NCBI GenBank assembly: GCA_027943245.1
Contig: JANDJZ010000032.1
Span: forward strand, 124,001 to 188,000
DNA from: Acanthamoeba sp. SK_2022b
Lineage: Eukaryota > Discosea > Longamoebia > Acanthamoebidae
DNA length: 64,000 nucleotides
Reading direction: 5' to 3'
The position numbers and the translations under genes are program-made. Shown piece by piece: positions 1-12,002 of the stretch (position 1 is its first letter; the number at the start of each line of letters is the position of its first letter). The notes under the pieces are model-generated. The model ran no database searches. It was not told the DNA's origin and saw nothing but the letters and a program-made list of their open reading frames with translations.

Positions 1-71
1 GTGTGGTGTACCAGTGGGCAGGACCAGTGTCAGAGCTCGCTTCTTTGCCCGTCGTCCAAGGACGCAGGGCT

Positions 72-3000
72 TCACCCACTGATCCATGGACTGCTTGGGT
101 GCTGAACATGGTGTATGTCACACATAGGAAGAGGCACACGCGGTGTCGCTATTGCCGTTTGTGTGGTGCACGAACCGGTCGAATAGATGATCTTAGCCAG
201 CGCTCGCTGGGCGTGGCCGACGCAGGGCTGGTCCTTGGTGGCGTTGCTCTTCGTGAAGGAGTGCAGGGACGCCGCCAACTGACCGATCAACGTGGTCTTA
301 CGGAACTCGCCTTGCGCTCTCACCTGGACTGAAAGAGCGAAAGGAACCGGTCAATCGCAGTTGCCATCGCTGTCGCTTGCGTTGGAGCTCCTTGCGTCTT
401 GCGCTCACGAGATATTCGGTGGCCAAGCAGCGGAAGACCGGTAGGGCGCGTACAAGGCGAACTGACCAAAAGCTGGGCCAGCAGGCTGACGGCGTGCAGT
501 ACGCGGGGCTGGTGTGGGTGTTGGGCAAGGGCGCATGCCATTGAGTTCACGAAGCCCTCCTTCAGCGCCCAGTCCATGTATCGCTCCGCCCTCTTCTTCG
601 CCAAACCTGTCGGCGCAGGAAAGAACGACGTCAGCCTCAGCACAGGCGGGCAACCAAGGAGCGATGGGATATACCAACGGAGGACGATTGGTTGCCGGCG
701 ACCGAGAGGTTGTGGACAAGACCGACACACCGGCTCAAGATGGGTATATCGGTGGCGTGGATGCGCATGAGCTCCATCAGGATCGGTATCAAACGGGGAT
801 GTGGCGCGGTAGTGCTTATCCCGGCACCACCGAGACCAGAGGCGTACATCCCCGACATGGCCTTGAGCACGTTCTTCACCGTCACTGGTTCGCTTGGATA
901 GGTCCACAAGCAGCGATACATGAAGTTGAGCCATTTTTCGTCAGTCAACTCGTCGTATACTGCCAGGAGAGAGTCTCTGAGGTCAGCAGTTCGCGGCGTT
1001 TAGGTGCATTGAGAGCATGGTGCAAACGTACGCTCGACTCTGCTCGTCTCAGCTACGTTGCAGCACCACATAAGCTGACGCACCAAGCTGATGCCCTGAT
1101 TCAGCAGCTTGAGGTGGTCAAAATGGACTGTCATCAGATGGAGGAGCCTGTCCAGGTAGTGCACAACGCGCGGGCAGAGCGAACTGCCATAGCCGACGCC
1201 CACTATCCCGTTTCCTTCGTGGTCCTCACGGTCGCTTTGATCATCACTGGTGCGGTGTGACCTGTCCTTGTGATGTTGTCTGCTGCGCTTTTCCTGCGCC
1301 GACGCGATCCGGCCCATGATCAAGGGCATAGGGCCGCCGGCCGACCGTGGGCGCGCGCCCCTTCGGCTTGGATGCCAGCGCCGTCCTCCGTCGACGTCTT
1401 TGGTGTCGCCTGCCCAACGCGACACGACACAAAGCCCAAGAACCACCCTAAGCCACCACTCGGGTGGGTTTGCAAGACTTGTGGAGAGTGCGCTTACCAC
1501 TGTATATGCGAAACCGCAGGAGTTGGAGGAGGCGAGCACACAGATCGGGGTCGCTCTCGGAGTCGGGAGACTCAAACGCCTGAGCTACTGTGTACTGAAA
1601 TGAGGAGTAGTTGCAGAGCACCACAACGGGATAGGCACCTAACGCCGGTAAAATCCAGAATTGCAGTTACACCTCGTGTGATGACAGGACAGCAAGAAGA
1701 TAAAGAATAGATGAATGAGGCGAGATACTCTTGATGGCAAGCAGGTGTGCCTCGGTGAACTGGTGAGCTTGCATTGCGATGAACTGTCGCAGACAAGGAA
1801 AGCGGCCGAGATCTGATACGGAAAGGCAATTGCGTTAGAAGTTGACCTAGTGGCGTGGGCTGTTTGAAAGGAGCATATACCAAGGAGCTTCTTCACCGAG
1901 GAGCCTACTGCCCCGCCCGAGAGATCGAGCAGCTCCAAGTTTTGAAGGTCTGCCGCCAGCACACACGTATATGTACACAGAGAAGAAGGTGATGGTGAGG
2001 TGAGCAAGGGCCTCCGAACGATGTGTAGCGAGTGACGTCATACTAGACAGATACTCTTTGAATCCAGCATCGGTTGCTGCCGCGCCCCTTATAGTGAGCC
2101 GTCGCAGCCGCGTCATGCCTTGGTTTACGATCGAAAGACCTCTTAATGACTCGTCGTTGGAACGATGCCTGCGGGCGGGAGGTGGTCGTACTGAGCAGAC
2201 CCTCGAGGGCTTCGTCGCCGAGCGGTGTGTGTGATAGGTTTAGCTCCTCCAATCGCGTAAAACCTGAGCGAGCGTGTCGTGAGTGTGACTGGAGCGGCAC
2301 ACAAGCTATCAGCCGCACGCAATAAGGGTGGCGGGTGGCGTCACCGGCCAAGCGGCTCGTGTCGGTCAGCCACGCGGACAGCGAACAGTTGAGCTTCTCG
2401 AGCCAGCACAGTTGTTCGAGGTGATCCATCACCAGAGGCAGCAGGGCCATGTTCGAGATGTTGAGCTCGCGCAACTGTTGCAGCTTGGGAAGTCCCCACA
2501 GATCGCCGCGAAGGCCTGACGAGGCCATTTCCTATTAGCAAGGCCTGCAGAAGAAGACCACCTCCTGGCACAGTGAAGAGAAGAGGGAGGGGAGGCTAGC
2601 TAATGCCCTAGTACTAACCTCGACATTGAGAGATGTCGAGCGACGTGAGAGCAGGGAGGTCGCTCAGCAGGTTCACATGTACGTCCTCTATACGAGATCG
2701 GCTGAGATTGAGCTCGGTAAGGTGGGGCAGGCCTTGGAGGAGGACAGACAATGGCCACCACAACGAAGAGACACCTGGATGAGTTCTTCCATCTTCTTGC
2801 AGCGTGTAGATGTGGTTGTCGTTCACATGAACGTACCAGCGATGGCCTTCATGTCGTCGTGGCTCAGATGATGTGGGTAGCGCCTCAGGTTGAGTGACAT
2901 GAGCCCGTGCATGCGGCCGATCAGCGGGCCCACACGCCGGCAGTCGTGCGCCTTCAATCCCGACAGATCTAAGACCGCTACATGTGCGAAGCGGCTCAGC

Positions 3001-3343
3001 ACCTGGAGAGAAGAGACTCAGCCACCCATCAACTGAAGGGGCAAGAGAAAGGGCATGCCTTGAGGCCCGAGAGCGCAAAGCCCATGGCGTGTTGGAGGAG
3101 CTGGGGTCCAATGTGGAGGTCGGGCGAGAAGAGTCGCATCAGGCGACGGTCGCAAACGCGGCGCCGGCACACCAGAGAGAGGATGGCGGCCTGTACGCCG
3201 AGGGGCAGAGTGTCGAGCCTCGCGCACGCAGTGATGTTGCGCACGACGAAGTCCACGCAGCGCCACAGCAGCGATCGCACATGGCCACGCTCCTCTTCCT
3301 CAAACGGCAGAACGGCAAGCCACGGCTGGCAACGGTTCTGCAT
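72..3343 (-). CDS. ZYG11/ZER1-like leucine-rich-repeat and armadillo protein (multi-exon; 3' end uncertain)
   Basis: Minus-strand multi-exon gene. The N-terminal exon (first in-frame ATG at 3343) encodes a helical segment (LLWRCVDFVVRNITACARLD) like the N-terminal region of ZYG11/ZER1 proteins. Exons between about 2.9 and 1.85 kb encode leucine-rich repeats (LTELNLSRSRIED, LRELNISNMALL, LEELNLSHTPLGDEAL). Exons between 1.2 and 0.07 kb encode helical armadillo-like repeats (LLNQGISLVRQLMWCCNVAE, RLIPILMELMRIHATD). LRR followed by ARM is the layout of the Cul2-type E3 substrate receptors ZYG11B and ZER1, which in animals bind glycine N-degrons; that role here is inference. The last readable exon ends at a stop at 72, but splicing on past the window edge cannot be excluded. 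The start lies 151 bases from the divergent LSM gene. Assignment rests on architecture, not on alignment. Confidence 0.6.
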
Positions 3344-3494
3344 CTTCTTCTTCACCTCTCGTGTGCCGGCTTGCGTCGGCAGACATGACGCAGGCAGGTT
3401 TTGCAGCTGCTTCACCGAACCAGAAACATTCGCCTTACAGGAAAAGAAAAAGAAAATGCAAAAAAGCGTGAAATAGAAATCAAATCACCATCAA

Positions 3495-4156
3495 ATGGAG
3501 GAAGTGAAGGAGGCGAAACAGCAGGAATCGCCTGTCTCGGGAGGAGAGGAAGTCAATAAGGATGAGGCGGCAGTAGCGCCGCTGGAAGAACGCGATATCA
3601 TGTGCGGCGCCTGCGGGCAGATTATGCAGCGAGATGCCTTCAAATTCTGCGTGCGATGTGGCGTAAAGCTCAATCCAGAGAGCGTGTGGGACCCCCAGCT
3701 GTGTAACTCAACGCATGACACTCCCAACATCGCCCGAGTCCGTCAGGAGATGATCGGCCGAGGAGTGAAGGTTGCCATCGCCGACGGTCGCATTTTTGTT
3801 GGCCGATTTCTGGCCTTCGACAAGCACAAGAGCATGATCCTTTCCGAATGCAGGGAGTATCGAAGGGTCAAGATCGATAATGATGGACCAGGTAGCGTTC
3901 TTTCTCTGCTCCTTGTTGTTGCTTGGCTGAAGGATGGCCTCCACGCTGCGCGTGGGAAACAGAGAAAGAGGAGAAGAGAAATGCGGGGCTGATCTTGATC
4001 GGAGGCAAGTACATCAAGTCGGTCCACTGGGCCAAGTTGACGGAAGAGGGCAAGCAGAAGCTGAAGGAGGAGGAAGAGGAACGACGGCGGAAGGAGGCGG
4101 ACGAAGAGCGAGAGGCCGCTGCAGCGGATGCCAAGGCGGCGGAATTGCCCGTGTGA
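3495..4156 (+). CDS. Zinc-ribbon plus LSM/SmB-like domain protein
   Basis: Two exons, 3495-3891 and 3963-4156, join in phase (GTAGCG donor, AG acceptor) to give 196 residues. Residues about 36-54 form a CxxC...CxxC zinc ribbon (CGACGQ and CVRCG). It is followed by a complete Sm fold: Sm1 is GRIFVGRFLAFDKHKSMIL with the conserved aspartate and glycine, and Sm2 is LGLILIGG-like (GLILIGGKYIKSV). The spacing and residues resemble SmB, but the RG-rich SmB tail is absent. The C-terminus is instead a charged helix rich in E, K and R. The LSM family binds RNA as hexa- or heptameric rings; SmB-type and auxiliary (NAA38-like) members are possible. It is divergent from the ZYG11-like gene and convergent with the GNB1L-like gene. 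Confidence 0.8.
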
Positions 4157-4309
4157 GGCCGCCGCATCATCCTTGGCCGCACCTGGCGGCGTGAACATCT
4201 TGACTGAAGGCCCACCACATTCCACAAGTGGAGAGATCTTCGATCGAAAGCCAAAAAGCGAGAATAAACAAAAAGTAAAATACAATATACAATTAAATAT
4301 GGTTTCTTT

Positions 4310-5625
4310 CTAGTAAAGTGTCCAGCAGGCAATGCGGGTGTCGGCCGAGCCCGACACGAGGAGGTTGCTGTTGTTGGAGAACGCAACGCAGTTGACAGGG
4401 CCGGCGTGCGCCTTGAGGATGGCCAGCGGCCGGAGACGCTTGAAGTCCCACACCCGCACTCGCTTGTCCCAGCCGCCCGTGGCGAAGATGCGCTGGTCTC
4501 TTCGGATGGCCACGCTGCTCATGCCCGCATGGCTCACCTCCAGCCGCTGCTCCACCTCAACCAAGCCGACGGACTCATCCGATGGTAGTTGTTGTGGCCC
4601 GTGGAGATTGGTCTCAACAGCACCGGTGCCCGCGGGATCGAGCCCTCCGCTTGTGTCATTGCCAATTGGCAGCCGAGCCCTGAAGATGCCAATGTGGGCG
4701 TCGGCTCCGCCTGACACACCTCGCACTCCACGTCCGTTGTCGATCACGGCCAGGTCGAACGCGAGAGGGGGTTCGTCGTGCATTCGCTTGCCCTCCGCAG
4801 TGGCTGCGGGCGCGGTGGACGCAAACGGAGCGGATGGGTTGCGGCAGTCCCACAGGTAGAGGTGGCCGTTCTCCCAGAGAGACCCCAGGTTGGGGTTGCC
4901 ACCGCCGCCCTCGAACAGTCGGAGGCACATGCACATGCCCGTCTTCGATCTGCTATCGGGCCCTTCTGCGGGCGATGCGAATCGCTGCGCCACTGACCGT
5001 GCCCGCAGGTCCCACAGCGCAACCGCCTCGCCCACCTCCCACCGCCCCTCCTCCTCGGCGTATACTGCAAATAGGGTCGATGGCCCAGCCTCGTTGCTCC
5101 CTTCAAGGTGCAGTCAACGTCAGCATTAGCGTCACTCACCGCTGAGAGAGGTAGGGAGCAACTACCCTCGGTGCTTGTATTGGCGCTTATGGGCTCAAGC
5201 AGGGAGAACTTGCAAAAGGCCAGCGAAGCCAGCGGGAAGGTTGCAAGTGCCGCGTCGCCGGCGCCGAGTCGCTCGGTGGCCCACAGCTTCACGCTCGAGC
5301 TTTGGCCCCGGCCCTGCGTCAAAACCTGACGTCCGCCTTCCACGAACGCCACCTGGAGCACTCCGCCTTCACCATCTCCCGCAGTGACACCCTTGCGGCC
5401 GCTGCTCAAGCTGTGGGCAGTTGGCTCGACCTGCAGACGCCGCTTGGTGCGGAGGGACCACAAACACACCGCACCGCCGGCATCTCCGGACACCAGCAGC
5501 TGGGTGGAGGAGCCACTACCGCTGGATGGCGTGCATAGCGCCACAGCGTTGACAGCGGTCTCGTGTCCGCGCAGCACTGCCGTGGGCTCTGGGGGCGGTG
5601 CCGCCTTTCGTGTGCCCTTTTCCAT
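4310..5625 (-). CDS. GNB1L: GNB1L/ASA1-like WD40 protein
   Basis: Two exons, 5625-5166 and 5100-4310, give 416 residues. The intron starts GTAGTT, contains a CTAAT/CTGAC branch-like stretch, and the phase is exact. WD40 repeats are visible: the first (LRGHETAVNAVALC...GAVCLWSLRTKRRL), a central GEAVALWDLRARSV, GHLYLWDCRNP, then GGWDKRVRVWDFKRLRPLA and a final GPVNCVAF...SGSADTRIACWTLY. The C-terminal ending on a W-x-LY motif after LRPLAILKAHAGPV is characteristic of GNB1L, the TTT-complex partner needed for PIKK biogenesis (fungal ASA1/ASTRA family). The ATG at 5625 is 75 bases from the ATG of the divergent IMP1 gene, so the two probably share a promoter. Cytosolic or nuclear location is inferred from the family. 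Confidence 0.82.
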
Positions 5626-5700
5626 GGTGTGGGGGGGGGGATTTATCCTTAAATTTTTTATGAGAGTGAAAAAGTAAGGAAACAAAGTTACGGGCTGAAC

Positions 5701-6942
5701 ATGAGCGGAGAGGGCACTCGGCTTGGTTCTGTGTTGCGCGTTGCGGGACTGGTTGGCGCTTACTATGGGGTGGCCTACACTGTGAGCCACACCTTCCTTG
5801 GTCTCTCCAGGGTCGGTCAACTACACTCCACGTAATTTAACACAAAATAATCAACTAAATCGGGTGCTCGAGGGCCCAGAAAGGAGCTGATTTGTGAGTT
5901 TCGGTGGTGTGCACACAGACGAGCGGACCTTCGATGTATCCTACCTTCAACGCTGCCTCCGATGGTGTGTGGATCTATCGCCGGCTCGACGTCACAAAGG
6001 ATCTGCGCGTGGGGGACATCGTGCATGGTGCGCCGGCGGCTCTTCGTTTTGTGCAAGGAGTCTTGCACTACATGCCTGACGCCAACGGTGCCCGGGTGTA
6101 TGTGGGTGTGGGTGTGTGTGTGTGTGTGCGTTGTGGCAGCGCGCAGTCCCTCGTATTGCGTGCTCGAAGGTGACCAACCGGGAATCCTGAAGAGGGTGAA
6201 GGGCCTGCCGGGAGACGTCATCAAGGTCACCTTTTACTCACCCAGCAAAGTCGGTCGAACGGACGAGGAAGAACAGGCAGACGAGGTGAGCTTCTCCTCC
6301 AGTGCAGGAGCTGTCATCAGGTGTAAGGTCTAATTCGCATGGTAGGTGACGATCAAGGTGCCACCAGGTCATATATGGGTTGAAGGCGACAACCCTCGAC
6401 AGTCAACAGGTGCTGACCCACTCGTTGATGGTCCTCGCCATGTTCAAAATTCATATTCTAACTGCTGGCCGCAGACTCAAGGATGTGGGGACCGCTGCCC
6501 CTCGCTCTTGTCGAAGGCAAAGTGGTGGCTCGCGTGCGTTTGTCACGGTTCTAGGCTCCGCCTTCGAGGGGTGGCTAACCCCTTTCGTGCTCTCCCTTTG
6601 TGTGGGTGGCCAGTGGAATCCGTTCAATCGTCAGAGCCTCGACACGCCCGAACACATCAAGAGGAAATGGGACCGCCAGGCGAAGGAGATCGCAGACAGC
6701 CGTGCCGCCGGGAAGAGGTCGGGAGAGGAAGCTCTGCGCGCCATCGATCGTCTGCTGAAGGGAACCGAAGAATCGGACAACACCATTCTCGCTGACAACG
6801 TCGATGGTGCCCACCCGCAACACGCACACGCACCACACCTTCCACTGATGCTTGTCTCACATCGTGCTTGCTGGTCGCAGTTGCGGAGCCCAAGGAGCCA
6901 CCAACCGAGCCTCCAGCCGCCAAGCAGTCTTGTCCAGCGTAA
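5701..6942 (+). CDS. IMP1: Mitochondrial inner membrane peptidase subunit 1 (S26 signal peptidase)
   Basis: Seven exons. Exon 1 starts at ATG 5701 and codes a membrane segment (RVAGLVGAYYGVAYTVSHTF); its junction with exon 2 (ending near 5781 or 5815, resuming near 5899 or 5919) is uncertain. The others are to 6097, 6147-6285, 6346-6409, 6475-6533, 6614-6806 and 6881-6942, with phases agreeing. Exon 2 has the S26 serine box (GPSMYPTF); exon 3 has the catalytic-lysine box (LKRVKGLPGDVI). Exons 4-5 give GHIWVEGDNP...STDSRMWGPLPLALVEGKVVAR, the IMP1 signature with the DSR tripeptide. The protein would cleave presequences of intermembrane-space proteins together with IMP2. A charged helical tail of about 85 residues follows the usual family end and finishes PPTEPPAAKQSCPA; this extension is unusual. 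Confidence 0.88.
6106..6130 (+). repeat. (GT)n tract in IMP1 intron 2
   Basis: A GT-rich stretch begins just after the GTATGT donor of IMP1 intron 2. Similar GT/CA tracts recur in introns of this window. Confidence 0.8.
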
Positions 6943-7041
6943 TAATACCTCGCCTTGGTCCTGAAAATAAAATGAAGAGAAAAAGCGAAATTAATTTACT
7001 TGAAGGCCAACAAGACGAGAGAGCAAGGGGGCGGGAGGGAC

Positions 7042-10000
7042 ATGAATCCTCCGGCAAGCAACGAGAACAAGACGGGATATCGTTTACCCACCCCTGCCGG
7101 CAACTTCATCGGCAGCAAGCGCGCCAGTGGCGGTGCTGCGCCCGCCGCGGGTACCGGTGTCCATATTTATTATTATTTAGATTAAATAATAATCACTTTA
7201 TTTTCTATCCGTGCCCACGCTGCAGGGGGTGAGGCAGCCAGCGGTACGTGGGCGACGGCGCGAGTGAAGCGTGGGGCAGGAAAGCTGGACGACCTGGTGG
7301 CCCGCGACGAGGCCACCAGCGATAAAGATAAGGAGTTCCTCCTCTCCAAGCTCAAGCACCTGCAGACCAAGCGCAACACCGATGCCAGCGAATCTGCCGC
7401 TGCCGCCAGCTCTGGTGGTGGTGGCGTCTCCCCTTTGCCATCGCTATCCACGCCCATGCAGAGCAAGGATCTGCCCAGGCCGCCCGCCGGCCACACTACG
7501 GCCCAGCCTCCGCCCCTGCACGCCAAGCCGTCCATGGCCAAGGACGCCCCGCTGCCCGTGCCGCCTGTGGTTGCGGGCCATGCGCCCACGCGTGCGCGAG
7601 CTGACAACAGAGTGTTGCCTCCGGCCATGCTCGGTGTCAGGCCGCCACTGGCCAAGGACGCCCCGCTGCCCGTTCCGCCATCGTCATCACCATCAGCCGA
7701 CGTCGGCAGCCCCATCGATGGGCGCGCTCGAGTGGGCGGCCCACAGACACACAGCAAGCCGCTGCCCACTGCGCCCGGGCCGGCCGCCGTCGCAGTCACG
7801 AGCAGCAACGCGGACGCGTCGGAGATGGTCAAGCAGCTGCGCTCGCAGCTCCAGGCCCGGGAAGAGCAGCTCGACGCCTACGCGCGGGACCTCAAGGCCA
7901 AGGAGGCTCAAGTCGAACACCTCAAGGCGCAGGCGCACGACGAGGCCGAGCACACACGCGCCCTGCTCCACGCTCGCATCGAGGCACTGAAGGAGGAGAT
8001 GCAGGGCAAGGCTCGGCAGGAGGAGGCGGAGAGGCGCCGGGCCGCCGACGCCGACAAGCTGGCCGCCGTGCGCGAGCGCGAGGCGCAGCTGGAGAGCGAG
8101 TGGCAGCAGCGACTAGGCAACGAGGTGGCCAAGGCCGTCGAGGCCCAGCGGCGAGCGCTCGATGTCGACAAGGCTCGCGAGGTGCAGCAGGCGATGGAGG
8201 CAGCTCGCACGAGCGAGGCCGAGGCCGTCTCTCGAGCCGGGGCGGAGTGGCGCGCCAAGCTCGAGGCGAGAGAGAAGGAGTGGGCCTGCGAGCGCGCCGA
8301 CGAGGCCGAGCGACTCAAGGCTCGGATCGCTGAGGCCGAGGCGACGGCGCGTGGCGAGGCCGTGGAGGAGTGGCAGCGCAAGCTCGAGGAGAGGGAGCGA
8401 GAGACGGCGGTCCGCGTCGAAGCAGAGCTGAGCGAGCGCGAGAGAGAGCTGGAGGCGAGAGCGGGACAGGCAAGCGACGAGGTCCAGCAGCTAAGGACAC
8501 AGTTGGAGGTGGCCAAGAAGAACGAAAGCGACGCCGTCACTCGATTAGAGGGGAAATGGCGCGCTGAGCTGGAAGAGAGGGAGCGAACGCTCACGCAGGC
8601 CATTGACAAGTCTGGGGAGGAGGTTCGCCAGCTGAAGGGCCAACTGGAGGCGGCCAAGGCGAGCGAGAGCAAAGCTATTGCCCGAGTGGCGGAGGAGTGG
8701 CAGGCCAAGGTCGAGACCAAGAACAGGGAGCTCGAGGAGGCCACGGCAAAGGCCGCCGAGGAGGTCCGCCAGCTGAAGGGCCACCTGGAGGCGGCCAAGG
8801 CCAGCGAGAGCGAAGCCGTCGCTCGGGTGACGGAAGAGTGGCGCGCCAGGCTCGACGAGAGGGAGCAGATGCTCACACAGACCATCGAGAGGGCTGGCGA
8901 GGAGGTCAGTCAGCTGAGGGGCCAACTGGAGGCGGCCAAGGCGAACGAGAGCGAAGCCGTCGCCCGGGTGACGGAGGAGTGGCGCGCCAGGCTCAAGGCC
9001 AGTGACAGAGAGCTCCAAGCGGCCATCGCGCGAGCCAACGTGGAGGTACAGGCCAAGCTGGAGGAGAAGGAGAGCGAACTTCGCCAAGCGGTCGCCAAGG
9101 CCGACGAAGACACACGGCGCCTGCAGTCTCGATTGGAGGCGGCCCAGAATAGCGAAAGCGAAGCCGTCGCCCGAACCGAAGAGGAGTGGCGCGCCAGGCT
9201 TGCGCAGAGAGAGCGCGAGCTCGAGCGCGCCGTAGAGACGGCCAGGGAGGAGGCGCGACAGCTGCAGGCCCAGACGACCGAGGAGGCCAAGAAGCGCGAG
9301 AGCGAGGCCATCGCCCGCGTCGAGGAGGAGTGGCGGACCAAGCTCGAGGTGAGGGAGAACGCGCTCAGCGTGACGGCCAGCCAGGAGGTGATCGCCCTGC
9401 AGAACAAGCTCCGCGATGCCGAGGCGAGGGAGCGTGAGGCGGTGGTCCGCGCCGAAGCAGAGCTGCGCGCCGAGCTGGACGAGCGTGAGAGGGCGACGGG
9501 ACAGGCGAGTCGTGAGGTCCAGCAGCTGAAGGCTCAGTTGGAGGCGGCCAAAAAGAGCGAAAGCGACGCCATTGCACGAGTGGCTGAGGAGTGGCGCGCC
9601 AAGCTCGAATGCAAAGATAAAGAGCTTCAGGAGGCCATCGAGAAGGCGAGCGAGGTCGCCTGCCAGCTCAAGTCCCAAGCGGAGGCAGAGTGGCAGGCCA
9701 AGGTCGAGACCAAGAACAGGGAGCTCGAGGAGGCCACGGCAAAGGCCGCCGAGGAGGTCCGCCAGCTGAAGGGCCACCTGGAGGCGGCCAAGGCCAGCGA
9801 GAGCGAAGCCGTCGCTCGGGTGACGGAGGAGTGGCGCGCCAGGCTCGACGAGAGGGAGCAGATGCTCACACAGACCATCGAGAGGGCTGGCGAGGAGGTC
9901 AGCCAGCTGAGGGGCCAACTGGAGGCGGCCAAGACCGGCGAGAGCGAAGCCGTTACCCGAGTGACAGAGGAGTGGCAGGCCAAACTGGAGGCCAAGAGCA

Positions 10001-11925
10001 GGGAGCTCGAGGAGGCCACGGCAAAGGCCGGCGAGGAGGTTCGCCAGCTGAGAGCTCAGTTTGGGAGCGTAGGCGAGGCCGCGTCGCGGTTGAACGAGGA
10101 GTGGCGCGCCAAACTCAAGGCTAAGGAGCAGCTGCTCGAGGAGGCCGCCGCCAAGGCCGACGCGGCTGTTAGTGACCTGCGGGCGCAACTGGAGGCGGCC
10201 GCGAAGCGCGAAGGCGAGGCGGTGGCGCGCCTCGAACGGGAATGGCGCGCCAAACTGGAGGAGAAGGACCGAGAGCTCCACCAAGCCGCCGAGGAAAGCC
10301 AGCGGCGGCAGGCATCCCGAGACGAGGAGGCCCGGGAGCGCGAGAGCGAGGCCGTGGCCCGAGTCACGCATGAGTGGCGCGACAGGCTCGCCCAGACGGA
10401 CGAGGCCCTCGTGCAGCTGCGACAGCGGGCGGCCGACGACCTCCAACGGCTCACGGCCCAGCTGCGGGAGGCCGAGCAAAGCGAGGCCGAGGCCGTCGCC
10501 CGCGTCGAGGAGCAGTGGCAGGCCAGACTGGCCGAACGCGAGCGCGAGATCGGCGAGCTCCGCAGTGAGACGGAGCGGAGGGAGGCCGCGGCGATCAAGT
10601 CCGGCAGCGACAGCGCGCAGGCGGCGTGGGAGGAGCGACTGACGCGAGCGGCGCGCGAGCACTCTCAGCAGATGACAGACCTGCGGAGCGAGCATGAGGC
10701 ACGGATGGCGGCGCAGCGCGAGGAGATGCAGCGCGCGGTGGCCGCTACGGCGGCCGAATGGCAGGCCAAAGACGACAGGGCGCGGGTCGCGGAGCAGGCC
10801 GAGCGGGACGCCGAGTGGAGGACTCACGAGGCCGAGCAGGCCGGGCTCCGTGACGAGCTCGAGAAGACGATCGCCGAGCTGCGCCAACAGGCCGAGGCCC
10901 GGGAGCAGCAGCACGGAGGCGAGGTGTCGGCCATCGCGAAGGCGTTGTCCGAACTGCGCGAGGCCTCGGCCAGGAAGGACGAGGCCGTGCTGGCCAGCGA
11001 GGAGAAGGCTAGGGAGGCGATCGAGGCCGCCGTACGGCTGCGCGACGAGATGGCCCGCAGGGAGAAGGAGTGGAGCGAGCAGCTCGCGGCCAAGGTGGAA
11101 GAGGCGGCGGAGCTCGCGCGAGGGCAACACGAAGAGGAGGCGGAGCGACGCACGGCGCAGGCCGAGGCTGAGTGGCAGGCGCGCCTGGCGACCCGGGAGG
11201 ACGAGTGGCGGAGCGAGCGCGCGGAGCTCGAGCGCGGGTGGGCCGAGCAGGCCAAAGCGGAGCTGCAGCGTAGCGAGGGCGAGCACACGCGAGAGTGGGA
11301 GCAGAAGCTGCGCGCCGCGCTGGAGCGACAGGCGGCCGAGCTCGGCGACGCGGCTCGGGACCAATGGCAGCAGCGAGAGCGCGAGCTGACGTGCGAGCTG
11401 GAGGAGTGTCGACGGGAGTGGGCAGCCAAGCAGGACGCGTGGGAGCGCGAGCGCCAGGAGCTCCGTGCGGAGCTGCAGCGGGTCGAGGGCGAGCGCGAGG
11501 CCAGCAGGGAGGAGTGGCAGCGACAGATGGCCGACCGGGAAACGCGAATGGCCGAGCTGGCCGAGCGGGCGACGCTCGCCGAGGCGCGCGAGCGCGAGCT
11601 CACAGAAGCGACGAGCCGAACGGAGAGTGCCGACGGCGCGGCTGTCGCCCAGCGGGAAGAGTTAGAGCAGCTGGTGAGGCGGCTCGAGGCTGAGCTGGAG
11701 GGCGTGGTGGAGGAGCTGGAGGAGCTGGGCCGAGCGAACGAGACGCTGGCGGCGGACAGGGCCCGCGAGGCGGAGGCGCGGGCCAAGGTCGAGGAGGACC
11801 TGCGCGGCGCGCTGTCGCAGATTGAGGCGCGGGACGCCGAAGTGGACGCCCTCCAGGCCGAAGTCGAGAACTGGGCCGCCCTCGTGGAACAGATGCAGAG
11901 CGAAGGCGGCAACACGCAAGCCTGA
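7042..11925 (+). CDS. Large alanine/glutamate-rich coiled-coil protein, 1602 residues
   Basis: Exons 7042-7150 and 7226-11925 join in phase. The first about 190 residues are low-complexity and proline/alanine rich, including a repeated AKDAPLPVPP motif. From about residue 200 to the end the protein is a single long heptad coiled coil built from degenerate units of roughly 45-50 residues, each with a core like EAVARVTEEWRAKLE followed by a variable acidic-basic helix. The ORF shows very high GC and third-position bias. No enzyme motif, membrane segment or signal peptide is visible. The overall form resembles golgins, centrosomal or cytoskeletal tethers, but composition alone cannot decide. Two stretches 993 bases apart are nearly identical. 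Convincing as a real gene because one frame stays open for 4.7 kb, although its antisense is also open through composition. Confidence 0.85.
8694..9935 (+). repeat. Two near-identical copies of about 240 bp inside the coiled-coil gene
   Basis: Copy 1 at about 8694-8940 and copy 2 at about 9687-9933 start with the same gag-tgg-cag-gcc-aag codons and agree at almost every base, silent sites included. The offset is 993 bases (331 codons). Neighbouring repeat units match only loosely, so this pair is much younger than the rest of the repeat array. Confidence 0.85.
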
Positions 11926-12002
11926 GGCCGGCAAGCAGCGCTCTGCGCCTTTGGCAATAAATGTATTTCTTTATTCAAGTATATCAATTCATTTTCTGTG
12001 TG

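Noticed and set aside
3385..3415. Earlier start for the ZYG11-like gene
   Set aside because: The codon at 3415 is GTG, and an ATG near 3385 is in another frame; 3343 is the first in-frame ATG.
8545..11364. 939-codon minus-strand open frame opposite the coiled-coil gene
   Set aside because: It is the antisense of a GC-biased repeat gene; leucine/glycine-rich composition and no start or domain of its own.
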